Of a stretch of 32,714 nt of DNA, positions 1-7,070 are shown in pieces. The stretch's first letter is position 1. The number at the start of each line of letters is the position of its first letter. The stretch is from positions 1 through 32,714 of the forward strand of contig CAISJD010000175.1 of assembly GCA_903885605.1 (NCBI GenBank), given 5' to 3'. Both the position numbers and the translations under genes were made by a program. The notes under the pieces are model-generated. The model searched no databases, had not been told where the DNA came from, and saw only the letters and a program-made list of their open reading frames with translations. Source of the DNA: an uncultured Chthonomonas sp. GTDB lineage: Bacteria > Armatimonadota > Chthonomonadetes > Chthonomonadales > CAJBBX01.

Positions 1-2
1 GA

Positions 3-494
3 GGCGCGCGTCCTGCCCCGCCGGCCGACCTGACGGTGACGGCCGGCAAGTGCATCGACCTGCAGGACAACAAGGCGCGCCTCTGGAACGAGCCGGAGGG
101 CGCCGAGACGCGCGGAGACGCAGCCGCATCGGACAAGCTGGCCGCATGGATGCCCGGGACGCACCACGAGTGGGCCTTCCAGATGCTCCTCAACCGGCTA
201 CCGGCCTCGGCGCTGGCCACCAAATGGAATGTCTACGCCGTGGTGCGGGTGGAGCCGCGCGAGGGCGGCCCGGCGGCCACGGAGGCCTTTGCCGCGGGCG
301 TCTACGACACGGCCACAGCCGCCGCGCCGGCGCAGATCAGCGTGCCGCTGTCGGCCTGCGGACCGGGGTACAAGTCGCACTTAGTTGGGACCATCACACC
401 CGCGCAGAGCATGTACGTCTGGGTTGCGCCCAGCGACCGCGGCGCAGTGTCGTCCGTCTGGGTCGACCGCATCTACCTGACCCCGGCCGAGTAG
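3..494 (+). CDS. C-terminal part of a secreted glycosidase-associated protein (DUF4838-type tail)
   Basis: The frame is open to the left window edge, so this is the 3' end of a longer gene; the GTG at 36 is unlikely to be the true start. The 160 or so visible residues look like a beta-sandwich. They run through a KLAAWMPGTHHEWAFQ stretch, an AVVRVEP strand, AGVYD, MYVWVAP and a final VWVDRIYL. From memory this pattern (eWavq, YvWvaP, vDriyL near the C-terminus) is seen in the last domain of large secreted DUF4838/GH-like proteins of polysaccharide degraders, where it probably binds carbohydrate. The catalytic part lies outside the window, so the enzyme class cannot be assigned. It converges on the GH106-like gene across a strong hairpin. 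Confidence 0.6.
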   Translation, partial: GARPAPPADLTVTAGKCIDLQDNKARLWNEPEGAETRGDAAASDKLAAWMPGTHHEWAFQMLLNRLPASALATKWNVYAVVRVEPREGGPAATEAFAAGVYDTATAAAPAQISVPLSACGPGYKSHLVGTITPAQSMYVWVAPSDRGAVSSVWVDRIYLTPAE

Positions 495-512
495 GGACAG
501 GCTGACGGGCCA

Positions 513-550
513 CGTCAACGCCGCCGGCGACGGCATCGGCGGCGTTGACG
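513..550. terminator. bidirectional hairpin terminator between convergent genes
   Basis: The arm at 513-526 (CGTCAACGCCGCCG) is perfectly complementary to 537-550, giving a 14-bp stem and a 10-nt loop. It lies 18 bp after the + strand stop at 494 and 25 bp from the - strand stop at 576, where a shared terminator is expected. No U-tract follows on either strand, so it may act by structure alone or only protect the 3' ends. Confidence 0.7.
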
Positions 551-575
551 CGGCTGTCGGCGGTCGGGGCGTCCC

Positions 576-2594
576 CTACCCCTTCGGCCCCACGAGCAGA
601 ACGGTCTGGCGCGGCGCGAGGGTGAGGGCGATCGAGTTGCCCGTCACCGCGGCGGCGCCGGTCTGGCCGGTGGCCGGGTCCATCTGCGTCCACTGGCCCT
701 GGCGGGCGACCTCCAGCGCGCCGGAGTAGGCCGAGCGGCTCACGTTGACCGCCAGCAGCACCTGCCGACCGTTGCGGACGAAGCGCCCAAGCACCACCTG
801 CGACGACGCCTCGGCCAGCCGGACCTCGGGCTTCAGGGCGCTCCGTAGCCGATCGCCCGCCAGGCGCTGGGCCGCCGTATCGCGCAGTACGAGGCCGCCC
901 TTGGCCTCGAACCGCGCCACGACCCGGGCCGCGGCCGGCGGCAGCACAACGCCCTCGGGCAGGGCAATCGCCCGGAACGCCCGCCCCTTGAGCATCAGCC
1001 GCCCGTCCGAGCGGACCGAAGCCCCGGCCAGGAAGTCATGGTCGACGAGGCAGAAGGGCGCCTGGTTCCGCGTGAGCGCCCCGCCCAGTGAGCTGAACGA
1101 GCCGACGATGCGCCGGGCGCGCTCGGTCTGGTGGCCCATGTCCAGCGGCTCGGCCATGGGGCGGTACTCGGCCCACAGGTCGTGTATGGGGTAGTAGAGC
1201 AGCACGTCCGGGTCGGGCCTGGCGTCCTTGAGGATGGCGTTGAGCCGGCCCACGTGGTCGCAGTAAGCGCGGTACTGCTCGACGGTGCGGCCCTGGATGC
1301 CGTAGTAGAGCGTAAAGTCGGTCACGCCGAAGGCGGCCTGCCAGGAGGCGGCGCACTGCATCTCGGGCACGCCCACGTTGCCCGCGCCGGACATCTGCTC
1401 GGAGAAGTCGCTCACCTCGGTGAAGACGCGGCGGCCGCCGTTGAGCAGCGCGGCGGAGGCGGGCAGCGCGGCCGTCATCCAGTGGCCGTTGATCACCACG
1501 TCGGGGTTGGAGGAGAGCTCGTCCAGCCCGGGGATGTCCATGCGGCTCAGGGCCTTCAGCCCGTTGCCGTAGAGCGTGGGATGGTGCATGATCGCCTCTT
1601 CCCACAGGTTGTGGCCCGAGGAGGCGACGCCGGCGGCGCGGCACCAGGTTCGGATCTGGCCGTAGAAGCGGTCGGCCACGAGGTCGGCGATGAGCGACCA
1701 GACGCGCGTCCGCACCGCGCTGTCGGCCTCGGTGTCTCCGACGAAGAGGCTGCGGCGCTCGGCCATGATGTCGCGGTGGTAGCGACGGCGGTACTGCTCG
1801 GGCAGGTCATAGACCCAGGGCACCGAGGGCAGGGGCTTCACGGTGGGGTCGAGGGGATCCTGGATGGGCACGTTCTTGCGAGCAGACTCGGGGATCTGCC
1901 CGAGGTTCACCGTGATAAGCGAGGGCTCGTCGGTGAAGAAGGCATGGACCGTGGAGCCGATCTCGGCGCCCAACCGCTTGCGGTAGGCCTGATGCGTCAC
2001 CTCGATGAAGCGGCGCACGGCCCGGTCGTCGATGAGGTTTATGTAGCGCCGGGCGGCGGCGTAGTTGTTGCTGGCGTGGGTGAACTCGTAGGCCGGGCGC
2101 ACGACGAAGGGGTCGGCCTTGGCGGCATCGTAGGCCAGGGCCTGGGCCTCGTACTCCGGGCGGCCCTCAAGGGTCAGGCCGCCTGCCGAGCCCGAGGGGT
2201 AGCCCGACTCGTCGTAGATCCACGCCACCAGGCCCAGCTTGCGGCAAGCGCCGATGCCCGCAACCAGCGCCGTCCAGGCGGGCTCCGAGCGCAGGTAGTC
2301 CTGGAACATGACGTTGCAGACCACGCCGCCAAGGCCGCGCTCGGCGTAGGCGCGCATGCCGGCCTCGGCCAGTTCGTCGGGCGAGGCGGACTTCACCATC
2401 TGGGCCATGCCGGCGGCGCCCCTGCCCGATGGGTCGATGCCGTGGATGATCTGCAGTGGGCGGTCCGTTGCGGCGGGCTTGCGCCAGCGCGCCAGCCAGG
2501 CGGCGGGCAGGTCGGGGTGCGGTGCGGCGTGTGCGGCCAGGGCTGCGGTCATGGCGATGCTCCAGGCGATGGCGGTGGTCAGGCGGGTCCTCAC
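576..2594 (-). CDS. secreted GH106-like glycoside hydrolase (alpha-L-rhamnosidase-like)
   Basis: The 672 residues begin with an N-terminal signal peptide (MRTRLTTAIAWSIAMTAALAAHA). The GH106-type signature WIYDESGYPSGSAGG lies near residue 125, followed by an FFTDEPS motif near 220, typical of a TIM-barrel acidic catalytic segment. Farther on come SSGHNLWEE, a FTEVSDFSEQ stretch and DFTLYYGIQGRT. Members of this group remove terminal rhamnose or related sugars from plant or microbial polysaccharides outside the cytoplasm. Characterised GH106 enzymes are often longer because of extra beta-sandwich domains, so this is a compact relative and the substrate is uncertain. The start is GTG at 2594, preceded on the - strand by TGGAGG at good spacing. 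A diverged copy of that same ribosome-binding and start region lies behind gltD at 13288-13310, so this gene was probably once the direct downstream neighbour of gltD. Confidence 0.75.
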   Translation of the reverse strand: MRTRLTTAIAWSIAMTAALAAHAAPHPDLPAAWLARWRKPAATDRPLQIIHGIDPSGRGAAGMAQMVKSASPDELAEAGMRAYAERGLGGVVCNVMFQDYLRSEPAWTALVAGIGACRKLGLVAWIYDESGYPSGSAGGLTLEGRPEYEAQALAYDAAKADPFVVRPAYEFTHASNNYAAARRYINLIDDRAVRRFIEVTHQAYRKRLGAEIGSTVHAFFTDEPSLITVNLGQIPESARKNVPIQDPLDPTVKPLPSVPWVYDLPEQYRRRYHRDIMAERRSLFVGDTEADSAVRTRVWSLIADLVADRFYGQIRTWCRAAGVASSGHNLWEEAIMHHPTLYGNGLKALSRMDIPGLDELSSNPDVVINGHWMTAALPASAALLNGGRRVFTEVSDFSEQMSGAGNVGVPEMQCAASWQAAFGVTDFTLYYGIQGRTVEQYRAYCDHVGRLNAILKDARPDPDVLLYYPIHDLWAEYRPMAEPLDMGHQTERARRIVGSFSSLGGALTRNQAPFCLVDHDFLAGASVRSDGRLMLKGRAFRAIALPEGVVLPPAAARVVARFEAKGGLVLRDTAAQRLAGDRLRSALKPEVRLAEASSQVVLGRFVRNGRQVLLAVNVSRSAYSGALEVARQGQWTQMDPATGQTGAAAVTGNSIALTLAPRQTVLLVGPKG

Positions 2595-2738
2595 GGTGGC
2601 GGCCTCCAGGCGGCCCGGGGCCGCAGATGCCGTGAGGTTACCTTACAGCCGCCGCGCCCGCTACCGCCTTGCGCCTGCCCGCGGGAGTTCGGAGGAGCCC
2701 GTGAGGAAGGGGTCGATGCCCCGCGCTGCCTCCGCGCC
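2592..2738. repeat. left copy of island-flanking direct repeat
   Basis: This segment aligns with 13288-13425. The match includes 22 of 23 bases at CACGGT(G/C)GCGGCCTCCAGGC, a perfect CGTGAGGTTACCT block, a perfect GCTACCGCC block and GGGAGTTCGG. It contains the gltD tail remnant, a short gap, and the ribosome binding site and GTG of the GH106-like gene. With the other copy it brackets all of the + strand genes between 3190 and 13016. Several small indels and many silent changes show that the duplication is old. Confidence 0.7.
2661..2738 (-). pseudogene. gltD: gltD C-terminal remnant (25 codons plus stop)
   Basis: Read on the - strand, this stretch encodes GAEAARGIDPFL..., ending ELPRAGARR and TAG. 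The intact gltD tail at 13348-13425 encodes [12 protein letters not shown]..., ending ELPLAGARR and TAG. The two match at 18 of 25 positions without gaps and share the stop position. Upstream of this piece (above 2739) the similarity ends abruptly, so the rest of the gene is missing. It lies 66 bp before the GTG of the GH106-like gene, much as the intact gltD stop lies 57 bp before a remnant GTG at 13290. It marks the left junction of the island. A fragment of a second gltD paralogue is the alternative. Confidence 0.75.
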
Positions 2739-2763
2739 CGAGTCGAACTGAGTTCGGTTACCC

Positions 2764-2792
2764 TTGACAAACGCTGCACGGTGTCCTACAAT
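2764..2792 (+). promoter_or_regulatory. sigma-70-type promoter at the left edge of the island
   Basis: TTGACA at 2764-2769 is separated by exactly 17 bp from TACAAT at 2787-2792, an almost perfect housekeeping promoter. It begins 25 bp inside the left gltD remnant and points into the island. Transcription would start near 2799 and leave an untranslated leader of about 390 nt before the first good gene at 3190. The leader holds a small hairpin (GTTGC, TTCGGT, GCAAC, about 2808-2823), part of a repeated GACCA(A/C)CCTGAAGGAGGGAG motif near 2900, the 45-bp repeat at 2993 and a palindrome at 3113-3128. I recognise no riboswitch class in it. Confidence 0.7.
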
Positions 2793-2992
2793 GTTGGTGC
2801 GGCTTGCGTTGCTTCGGTGCAACAGGGCTACATCGGTGTCTCTCGCTGTTGCAGTTTGTAAACGCTGCTATGCATCTGTTCGGTCGGTCGCTCTGGGCCC
2901 GACCACCCTGAAGGAGGGAGCGCCGTCCCGCACGTACATGATCCAGTCGACACGACCGTGCCGAGTGGTGGGGCGTCGGCATCGCGAGCCCA

Positions 2993-3037
2993 GGGCGGCC
3001 ATGCCCTGAAGGAGTACGCCGGTGTTGAACCGGCTAC
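2993..3037. repeat. 45-bp dispersed repeat, copy 1 (reverse strand resembles a tRNA T-arm)
   Basis: It matches 8892-8936 at 41 of 45 positions. The core GCCGGTGTTGAACCGGC is an inverted repeat. On the reverse strand it reads GCCGG TTCAACA CCGGC, a 5-bp stem with a 7-nt loop shaped like a tRNA T-arm, followed by GTACTCC. No anticodon arm or matching 5' acceptor strand is found beside it, so it is not an intact tRNA. Confidence 0.7.
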
Positions 3038-3112
3038 CACTTTTGGTAAGAAGGGATGCATATATAGAATAACAGGGCACAGGCAGCAGATAGTCGTCGC
3101 CTAGCCTGACTG

Positions 3113-3128
3113 GGTTGGGCGCCCAGCC
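3113..3128. repeat. 16-bp palindrome upstream of the first island gene
   Basis: GGTTGGGCGCCCAGCC contains the perfect palindrome TGGGCGCCCA, with further pairs outside it (one G-T wobble). It lies about 60 bp upstream of the ATG at 3190, within the long leader. It could be an operator half-site pair or simply a hairpin; nothing else supports a binding protein. Confidence 0.3.
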
Positions 3129-3189
3129 ACGGCCCGGTCGCCGACGCAGAAGAGCCGGCCGAGCGGCACTCCAGATGAGAGGAGCTACC

Positions 3190-3678
3190 ATGCGAACCGT
3201 TACCGCCGCGCTTGTGTGGGCCATAGTCGGCCTTGGCGCTGGTCGATCGACGCTTGCCGACGCGATCCTCCACACTGCGCCTGTCGTCACTTCGCCAAGT
3301 GACAACTCACAGTTCAATGGCATGCCGAATGTTCCAGTTAGCGTGTCCATTGGTTCGTATCATGGACTGTGGATTTCCAATGCTACACCGAACAGTACTT
3401 ACAATATTGACTGGTCCGCGCGGCTGTCTGATGATCCAGGGAACAACACGCGCGGCTACACCAGTTCGCGCAGCTTCGCGGTCGCTAACTCGATGGGCAT
3501 GGCGTTCATACCAGCAGCATCGTTCAGCCAGCTCCAGTCGTACGTCCATGGCGACGGTGCCTACCAGCACTCTGTCACGGCCACAACGTCCGTATCTGCA
3601 GCAACGCCCGACATTGCCCCCAATCCGGGCGCGACGGCAACGGACACGAACTCCTTCCTGATCTACATCGAGGGCTAG
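3190..3678 (+). CDS. small secreted beta-rich protein, first gene of the island
   Basis: I do not recognise the family. The 162 residues begin with a signal peptide (MRTVTAALVWAIVGLGAGRSTLADA). The mature part is rich in Ser, Thr, Asn and Gly, with alternating hydrophobics (VPVSVSIGSYHGLWIS, YNIDWSARLSD, SFLIYIEG at the very end), which suggests a secreted beta-sandwich. It has no cysteines, so it does not rely on disulfides. The ATG at 3190 follows GAGAGGAGC at good spacing; an in-frame upstream start at 3115 lacks both this and a signal peptide. It is followed by a perfect hairpin and then a double-STN protein. The same order recurs at 6090-8795 with different small proteins. Confidence 0.75.
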   Translation: MRTVTAALVWAIVGLGAGRSTLADAILHTAPVVTSPSDNSQFNGMPNVPVSVSIGSYHGLWISNATPNSTYNIDWSARLSDDPGNNTRGYTSSRSFAVANSMGMAFIPAASFSQLQSYVHGDGAYQHSVTATTSVSAATPDIAPNPGATATDTNSFLIYIEG

Positions 3679-3710
3679 CCCCGAGCTCTCTCATTGTGGC
3701 CTTGGGCCTG

Positions 3711-3743
3711 GCGCGCCGTGGCCTTGCTGTGGCCACGGCGTGC
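3711..3743 (+). promoter_or_regulatory. intercistronic hairpin, 7-nt loop
   Basis: CGCCGTGGCC at 3714-3723 pairs perfectly with GGCCACGGCG at 3731-3740 around a 7-nt loop (TTGCTGT). Three more pairs outside it include one wobble. It lies 32 bp after the stop at 3678 and just before the GGAGGA ribosome binding site of the gene at 3763. It has no U-tract. It is one of four island hairpins with the same loop length and placement but different sequences. Confidence 0.65.
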
Positions 3744-3762
3744 TCTCCCGGAGGAACGCTCC

Positions 3763-5454
3763 ATGCGCAGAGCCTTGGGGCTGACTGCCCTGTTGCTGCT
3801 GGCCGCTTCCGGCAGCGCACATTGCCAGGAACCATCCATACGTCCCGAGTGGGTTGCCGATGACGAACGGCTCCGGGTCGAGGTCTCGGTTCGCGAGGCG
3901 CGGATCACGCTTGGTGAACTGCTGGTGCAGCTGTCACGGCAGGCGGACGTCGTGCTTGAGCCTGGCTCGCTCGACGGCTCGGAGGACGTCGCCGTCTGCG
4001 TGGCCTGCAACAGGACCCCGCTACACAACCTGCTCAACGCTGTGTGGGCGGCGGTGAGCTACAGGTCTGCCAGATGGGAGTGGCGGGCCACAGGCCGAGC
4101 GGCCCGCGCCCGGTACCAGTTGGTGCAGCCCAAGGAGGCACGAGACCTCCGCTACGCTCTTCGGCGGTGGGTGTATGAGCGGCGTCTCGCCGACGCGACG
4201 CGTCTGATCGAGGCGCTTGACGGAACGCCCCAGCAGCGCTCGCAGGCGCTGATCGATTTGTACGGTGAGCCGACGGCCCGCGACTCGGGGGCGCTAACGC
4301 CCGCGCAGTTCTGGGCGGGTATCGCGTCATTCCGAGACGCGCTCACACCGCAACAGCGCCACGATGCCCTCACGTGCGACCGGGCGGTAGCGGCACCTTT
4401 GGAGCGCATCGGCGGCGACACGCGTGAGTACCTCATCACTGAATGGCGTCGCCTTACGGCCGGCAGCACCTACCAGGAGAACGGTATCGCCAAACAGGTG
4501 CCGGAACCTGCGATTGTGACGTTTGTGCCGGCTCCCCATCCGTCCACGCGGGCGCTCGCCCTCGGCGTGCCCGGCTTGCCGGGACTCTATCTTTTCGGCG
4601 GCGTGCCGCTCGAGCTCGCTTTCAGACGCTATCTGGATGATCGCTGGACACTGGATGGCGACAGCCGAACGAGCCCGCTTGGCGCACGGGTTGTCGGACC
4701 GTTCGATCTACAGGATGCACCTCCCCCGCCAGGCGCCACGGCCCGTCAGCGCACGCCCGAGGCCGAACGACGATCTCGTCTCCAGGCGACTGACCGGCGA
4801 CTGCTCCAGACTGCCGTCGGCTCTGGCGTCGCCATCGTTGCCCGGCTACCCGAAGTGGAGGCAGCACCGCCCGATGATCCAACCGGCCGCACGCTCAGCG
4901 AGTTCATCGATTCGTTCTGGAACAAGCCCTGGATGGCGAAGTGGCGTGACGGAGTCCTCGTCCTGAGCGATAGAGCGTGGTACCTGGAGGACCCCCCGGT
5001 GCCGCAGTGGCTTGTTCGTCGCATTCGCCGCGAGTCGCGCCCCGGGCGCTTTCTGCCGTTGGAGACGATCTGCCTCACCGCTCGCACGATCACTGCAGCC
5101 CAGATCACAGCGCTCACTGTCGAGTTCCCCGAACTGGCCGCAGTCGCTGCCGGGCGTGAGGTCCTGGTCTTCTTCAGCAGCGGAGCCGATCTGGCCGGGG
5201 CCGCGCAGCGACCGGGCGGCGTGCGCTTCACGCCGGAGGCAGGCGTCGGCGTGAGGGATCTCGTGCCGGGCGCTCTCCGCCGGTATCTCGACTCCGGGGA
5301 GGCGCAGCAGATGGAACTCGTCGTGGAGCGCCATGGTCCCGACATCGTGGCGGTCAGCCTGAGACTCCGCAATGGTAATGGCAGGCTCCTGGGCGGCGCC
5401 GGCTTCTACAACGAGAAGCACCCGGAGCAACCTGTGGCGCGGCCATCGAGATGA
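3763..5454 (+). CDS. secreted protein with two STN-like domains (module 1)
   Basis: The 563 residues start with a signal peptide (MRRALGLTALLLLAASGSAHC). Residues ~35-105 resemble the STN domain found at the N-terminus of secretins and TonB-dependent receptors: ITLGELLVQLSRQADVVLEP, then LDGSEDVAVCV, then TPLHNLLNAVW. Residues ~343-400 look like a second, weaker copy, from RLLQTAVGSGVAIVARLPEV to WRDGVLVLSD. The rest is a Trp/Arg-rich region I cannot name. No secretin or TonB barrel follows, so this is not a secretin. The gene at 7119 has the same length and domain spacing and a matching DGVL...W.EDP segment, so the two are distant paralogues. STN domains bind partner proteins or ligands in the periplasm, and a scaffold or binding role is inferred. 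The ATG at 3763 follows GGAGGA. The stop is 26 bp before the leader micro-ORF. Confidence 0.65.
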   Translation: MRRALGLTALLLLAASGSAHCQEPSIRPEWVADDERLRVEVSVREARITLGELLVQLSRQADVVLEPGSLDGSEDVAVCVACNRTPLHNLLNAVWAAVSYRSARWEWRATGRAARARYQLVQPKEARDLRYALRRWVYERRLADATRLIEALDGTPQQRSQALIDLYGEPTARDSGALTPAQFWAGIASFRDALTPQQRHDALTCDRAVAAPLERIGGDTREYLITEWRRLTAGSTYQENGIAKQVPEPAIVTFVPAPHPSTRALALGVPGLPGLYLFGGVPLELAFRRYLDDRWTLDGDSRTSPLGARVVGPFDLQDAPPPPGATARQRTPEAERRSRLQATDRRLLQTAVGSGVAIVARLPEVEAAPPDDPTGRTLSEFIDSFWNKPWMAKWRDGVLVLSDRAWYLEDPPVPQWLVRRIRRESRPGRFLPLETICLTARTITAAQITALTVEFPELAAVAAGREVLVFFSSGADLAGAAQRPGGVRFTPEAGVGVRDLVPGALRRYLDSGEAQQMELVVERHGPDIVAVSLRLRNGNGRLLGGAGFYNEKHPEQPVARPSR

Positions 5455-5480
5455 TCGACCACCCCTGGCGGAGGGAGTTC

Positions 5481-5585
5481 ATGAGCCGTTCCGTTCGCAG
5501 GCTTCGCCGCTTCGCACGCTGGTTGGCCGGGCCGCTCTCGCTCAGCCTGCTGCTCGGCTGCGTGCCGAGGGAGGGCGCCCTGTGA
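5481..5585 (+). CDS. signal-peptide micro-ORF with lipobox, copy 1
   Basis: This encodes 34 residues: MSRSVRRLRRFARWLAGPL, then a hydrophobic SLSLLLGC, then VPREGAL and stop. The basic n-region, hydrophobic core and LLLGC lipobox are those of a lipoprotein signal, but translation stops seven residues after the cysteine. A strong ribosome binding site (GGAGGGAG) lies just upstream. The TGA at 5583-5585 overlaps the GTG at 5582 of the next frame, which suggests translational coupling. The block recurs at 8972 with the same overlap, so the arrangement is unlikely to be chance. No heptameric slippery sequence is visible at the overlap, so a programmed frameshift is less likely than re-initiation. 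Confidence 0.6.
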   Translation: MSRSVRRLRRFARWLAGPLSLSLLLGCVPREGAL

Positions 5586-6385
5586 GCCCGCCGACCGCCA
5601 ACGGCGAGCAGACCGGCCGCACAGGGACCGGCATGGGACTGATGGGGACGAATGGGACCTATGAAGACGGCGGCGGGCCGGCGATGTCAGGTCATTCGTC
5701 CCATCGGTCCCATTGGTCCCATTTTGGTGCCGCCGCGACCTGCGCACTCGCCCCGGCGCAGACTGCCACACCGGTCAGTACCAGGCTGGCAAACGCAGCG
5801 ATGACGAAGGGCCTTTCCGCACGCGGGGTGCAGGTGAGCATTGACGCCCTGCGCAGGCTGGACAAGCGGGCCGTCGCGCGGGCGGACGGCAACCACCTCG
5901 TGGCCCTACTGCGGGTCGACGGCGGCACGGCGACCATCCGTAGCCCTAACAGGGGCCGCGACGAGGCGGTCCCAAGCGACGCACTGCATCGGCGTGCCGA
6001 CGGCACCATGCTGCTGGTGGAGCCAAGACGCATCGGTCATGGGCGCTCACGCGGATCCCGCAGCATGTCGCGGGACTGGGAGGAGCCCTATGGCAATCAC
6101 ATTGGACGGGGGGATGGCTCAGGTGTTTGGAATGCAATGGATCAAGTGCACTGCAGTGGCATTCCTGGTCGGCGCGGGCGCTCATTGCGGAGCCACTGCG
6201 GGCCAGCGGGCGATGTCGATATCAACCGGCCAAGCGTCCTATTCGGGCGGCAGTGCGTCGCCAGTGGGTACCGGCAATCTGACCGGAAAGCCAGGCGACA
6301 CCTACCTCGGGAGCTCGCTCGCGCTCAAGTGGGATGGGGCCATTCTGACGATGCAGGCCTCAAGCCTAAGCGACGCGGACCCTGA
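5582..6385 (+). pseudogene. C39-peptidase-like fragment behind the coupled leader
   Basis: From the GTG at 5582 the frame encodes a low-complexity N-terminus formed by the ATGGGACNN hairpin. It is followed from about residue 60 by a segment resembling the second half of a C39 cysteine peptidase: GLSARGVQVSIDALRRL, DGNHLVALLRVDG, IRSPNRG and a final GTMLLVEP. The expected catalytic His is present (DGNHLVAL). The first half with the catalytic Cys is absent, and the usual Asp after the strand (DP motif) is replaced by Ser (SPNRG). C39 enzymes cut leader peptides from bacteriocins and other secreted peptides; this copy should not be active as a protease. Homology ends near 6045, and the frame then runs on into the next gene without recognisable content. 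It may be a pseudogene or a non-catalytic binding domain. Confidence 0.5.
5633..5722. repeat. hairpin of ATGGGACNN units, copy 1
   Basis: The left arm (5633-5664) carries three units of the form ATGGGACNN, one with an extra G. The right arm (5691-5722) carries the reverse complement, TTCGTCCCAT CGGTCCCAT TGGTCCCAT. The arms can pair over about 30 bp around a GC-rich centre. The structure lies inside the coding frame at 5582 and gives a peptide rich in MG and SHRSHWSH. A diverged copy is at 9124-9216. Confidence 0.75.
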
Positions 6386-6542
6386 GGTGCCAAGTTGGCA
6401 CTGGAGTGCTGCCGCGTCGGCCTTCGCGACCGGCACAGGCAGCCACAAGCTTGGGGCGAGAGCTGTCGTGACCGACAACGCTCAGGTGCAGCACGTGGTT
6501 GAGGTTCCTGCATCGGGTGAGATCTCGCTCACCTGCCAGTAA
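6090..6542 (+). CDS. small secreted protein, paralogue A of a tandem pair
   Basis: The 150 residues start at ATG 6090 behind GGGAGGAG. There is a hydrophobic export signal (MQWIKCTAVAFLVGAGAHCG) with cleavage expected near ATA-GQ. The mature part shares a block order with the next gene: a TG.ASYSGG start, PGDTYLGSSLALKWDGA, a WHWSA segment, ATGTGSHKLGARAVVTDNAQ and VQHVVEVPASGE. The family is unknown to me. The even polar/hydrophobic alternation suggests a beta-sandwich exposed outside the membrane. The C39-like frame overlaps its first 296 bases; at most one of the two frames carries meaning there, and the clear ribosome binding site and paralogy favour this one. A 6-bp stem with an 8-nt loop lies at 6056-6075, just upstream. 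Confidence 0.7.
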   Translation: MAITLDGGMAQVFGMQWIKCTAVAFLVGAGAHCGATAGQRAMSISTGQASYSGGSASPVGTGNLTGKPGDTYLGSSLALKWDGAILTMQASSLSDADPEVPSWHWSAAASAFATGTGSHKLGARAVVTDNAQVQHVVEVPASGEISLTCQ

Positions 6543-6601
6543 GCAGACGCCAATACGGGGGGACCGGCACGGACCCGGTAGACAGTCCGGACCACTGACG
6601 C

Positions 6602-6622
6602 TGCCCTGCAGGTGTCAGGGCA
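6602..6622 (+). promoter_or_regulatory. intercistronic hairpin, 7-nt loop
   Basis: TGCCCTG at 6602-6608 pairs with CAGGGCA at 6616-6622 around a 7-nt loop (CAGGTGT). The stem is shorter (7 bp) than its three relatives. It lies between the stop at 6542 and the GGGAGAG ribosome binding site of the gene at 6641, the same placement as the others. Confidence 0.5.
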
Positions 6623-6640
6623 CCCACAGGGAGAGATCGG

Positions 6641-7063
6641 ATGAGACGAGGACTTACAGTAGCCAGCATCGCTGCAGCCACAGTGGCCCTGCTAATGCCG
6701 GCGCGCACTTCGGCAACACTCCCTACGCGCGCCATGACGGTCACCGTTGGGACGTCGAACTACTCCAGTGGGCATGCCCAACCGGACGGGCGGGGACAGG
6801 TCACGGCTCGGGCAGGTGACAGCCTCTCCGTAAGCTCGATCCACCTAAAGTGGGACGGTGCATCGTTGGACATGTCCGCCCAAGGCGCGACCGTGCCTGA
6901 TCCCGAGCTGGCCCTATTCAACTGGACCGGCCAGTCCGTCCAGTTCAACACCGGTACCGGCAACCACTCGCTGGGTGCACGCTGTGTGCTCACAGACACG
7001 GGTTCGGTACAGCACGTGGTCGAGGTGCCTTCAACCGGTGAGTTGCTGGTTAACTGCAGCTAG
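6641..7063 (+). CDS. small secreted protein, paralogue B of a tandem pair
   Basis: The 140 residues start at ATG 6641 behind GGGAGAG, with a signal peptide ending near ARTSA. It is the clear paralogue of the preceding gene. Shared blocks are SNYSSGHA / ASYSGGSA, HLKWDGASL / ALKWDGAIL, NTGTGNHSLGARCVLTDTG / ATGTGSHKLGARAVVTDNA and VQHVVEVPSTGEL / VQHVVEVPASGEI, with the same spacing. Two cysteines near the end (GARCVL and LLVNCS) could form a disulfide that paralogue A lacks in full. No known domain is recognised. The pair precedes the second double-STN protein, as the 162-residue protein precedes the first. Confidence 0.75.
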   Translation: MRRGLTVASIAAATVALLMPARTSATLPTRAMTVTVGTSNYSSGHAQPDGRGQVTARAGDSLSVSSIHLKWDGASLDMSAQGATVPDPELALFNWTGQSVQFNTGTGNHSLGARCVLTDTGSVQHVVEVPSTGELLVNCS

Positions 7064-7070
7064 GATAGAG

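Larger units (their letters stand above)
5471..5735 (+). repeat. leader block, copy 1 (matches 8961-9238)
   Basis: A block of about 270 bp is shared with 8961-9238. It contains the GAGGGAGTTC ribosome binding site, the signal-peptide micro-ORF, the GTGA overlap, the N-terminus of the downstream frame and the ATGGGACNN hairpin. The first stretch (ATGAGCCGTTCCGTTCGCAG and beyond) is nearly identical over about 50 bp. The two copies lead into unrelated effectors: C39-like here, Rhs there. Confidence 0.8.

Noticed and set aside
1131-2861. 576-codon open frame on + opposite the GH106-like gene
   Set aside because: This is an antisense shadow, with a composition of V, G, H and L repeats.
2791-3009. 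Small ORF in the promoter-proximal leader
   Set aside because: Its ATG overlaps the -10 hexamer, so it would not be on the transcript. It has no ribosome binding site or domain.
2993-3070. Intact tRNA gene on the reverse strand
   Set aside because: Only a T-arm-like element is present. No anticodon arm, D-arm or complementary acceptor strand lies at the right distance.
2800-3189. Known riboswitch in the long leader
   Set aside because: I could not match any conserved riboswitch core; only simple hairpins and repeats are visible.
5575-5590. Programmed -1 frameshift joining the leader to the payload
   Set aside because: Neither overlap has an X XXY YYZ type slippery heptamer, and the GTG starts allow simple re-initiation. 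Still testable by mass spectrometry.
5633-5722. CRISPR array
   Set aside because: The repeated 9-bp units face each other as inverted arms and there are no spacers.
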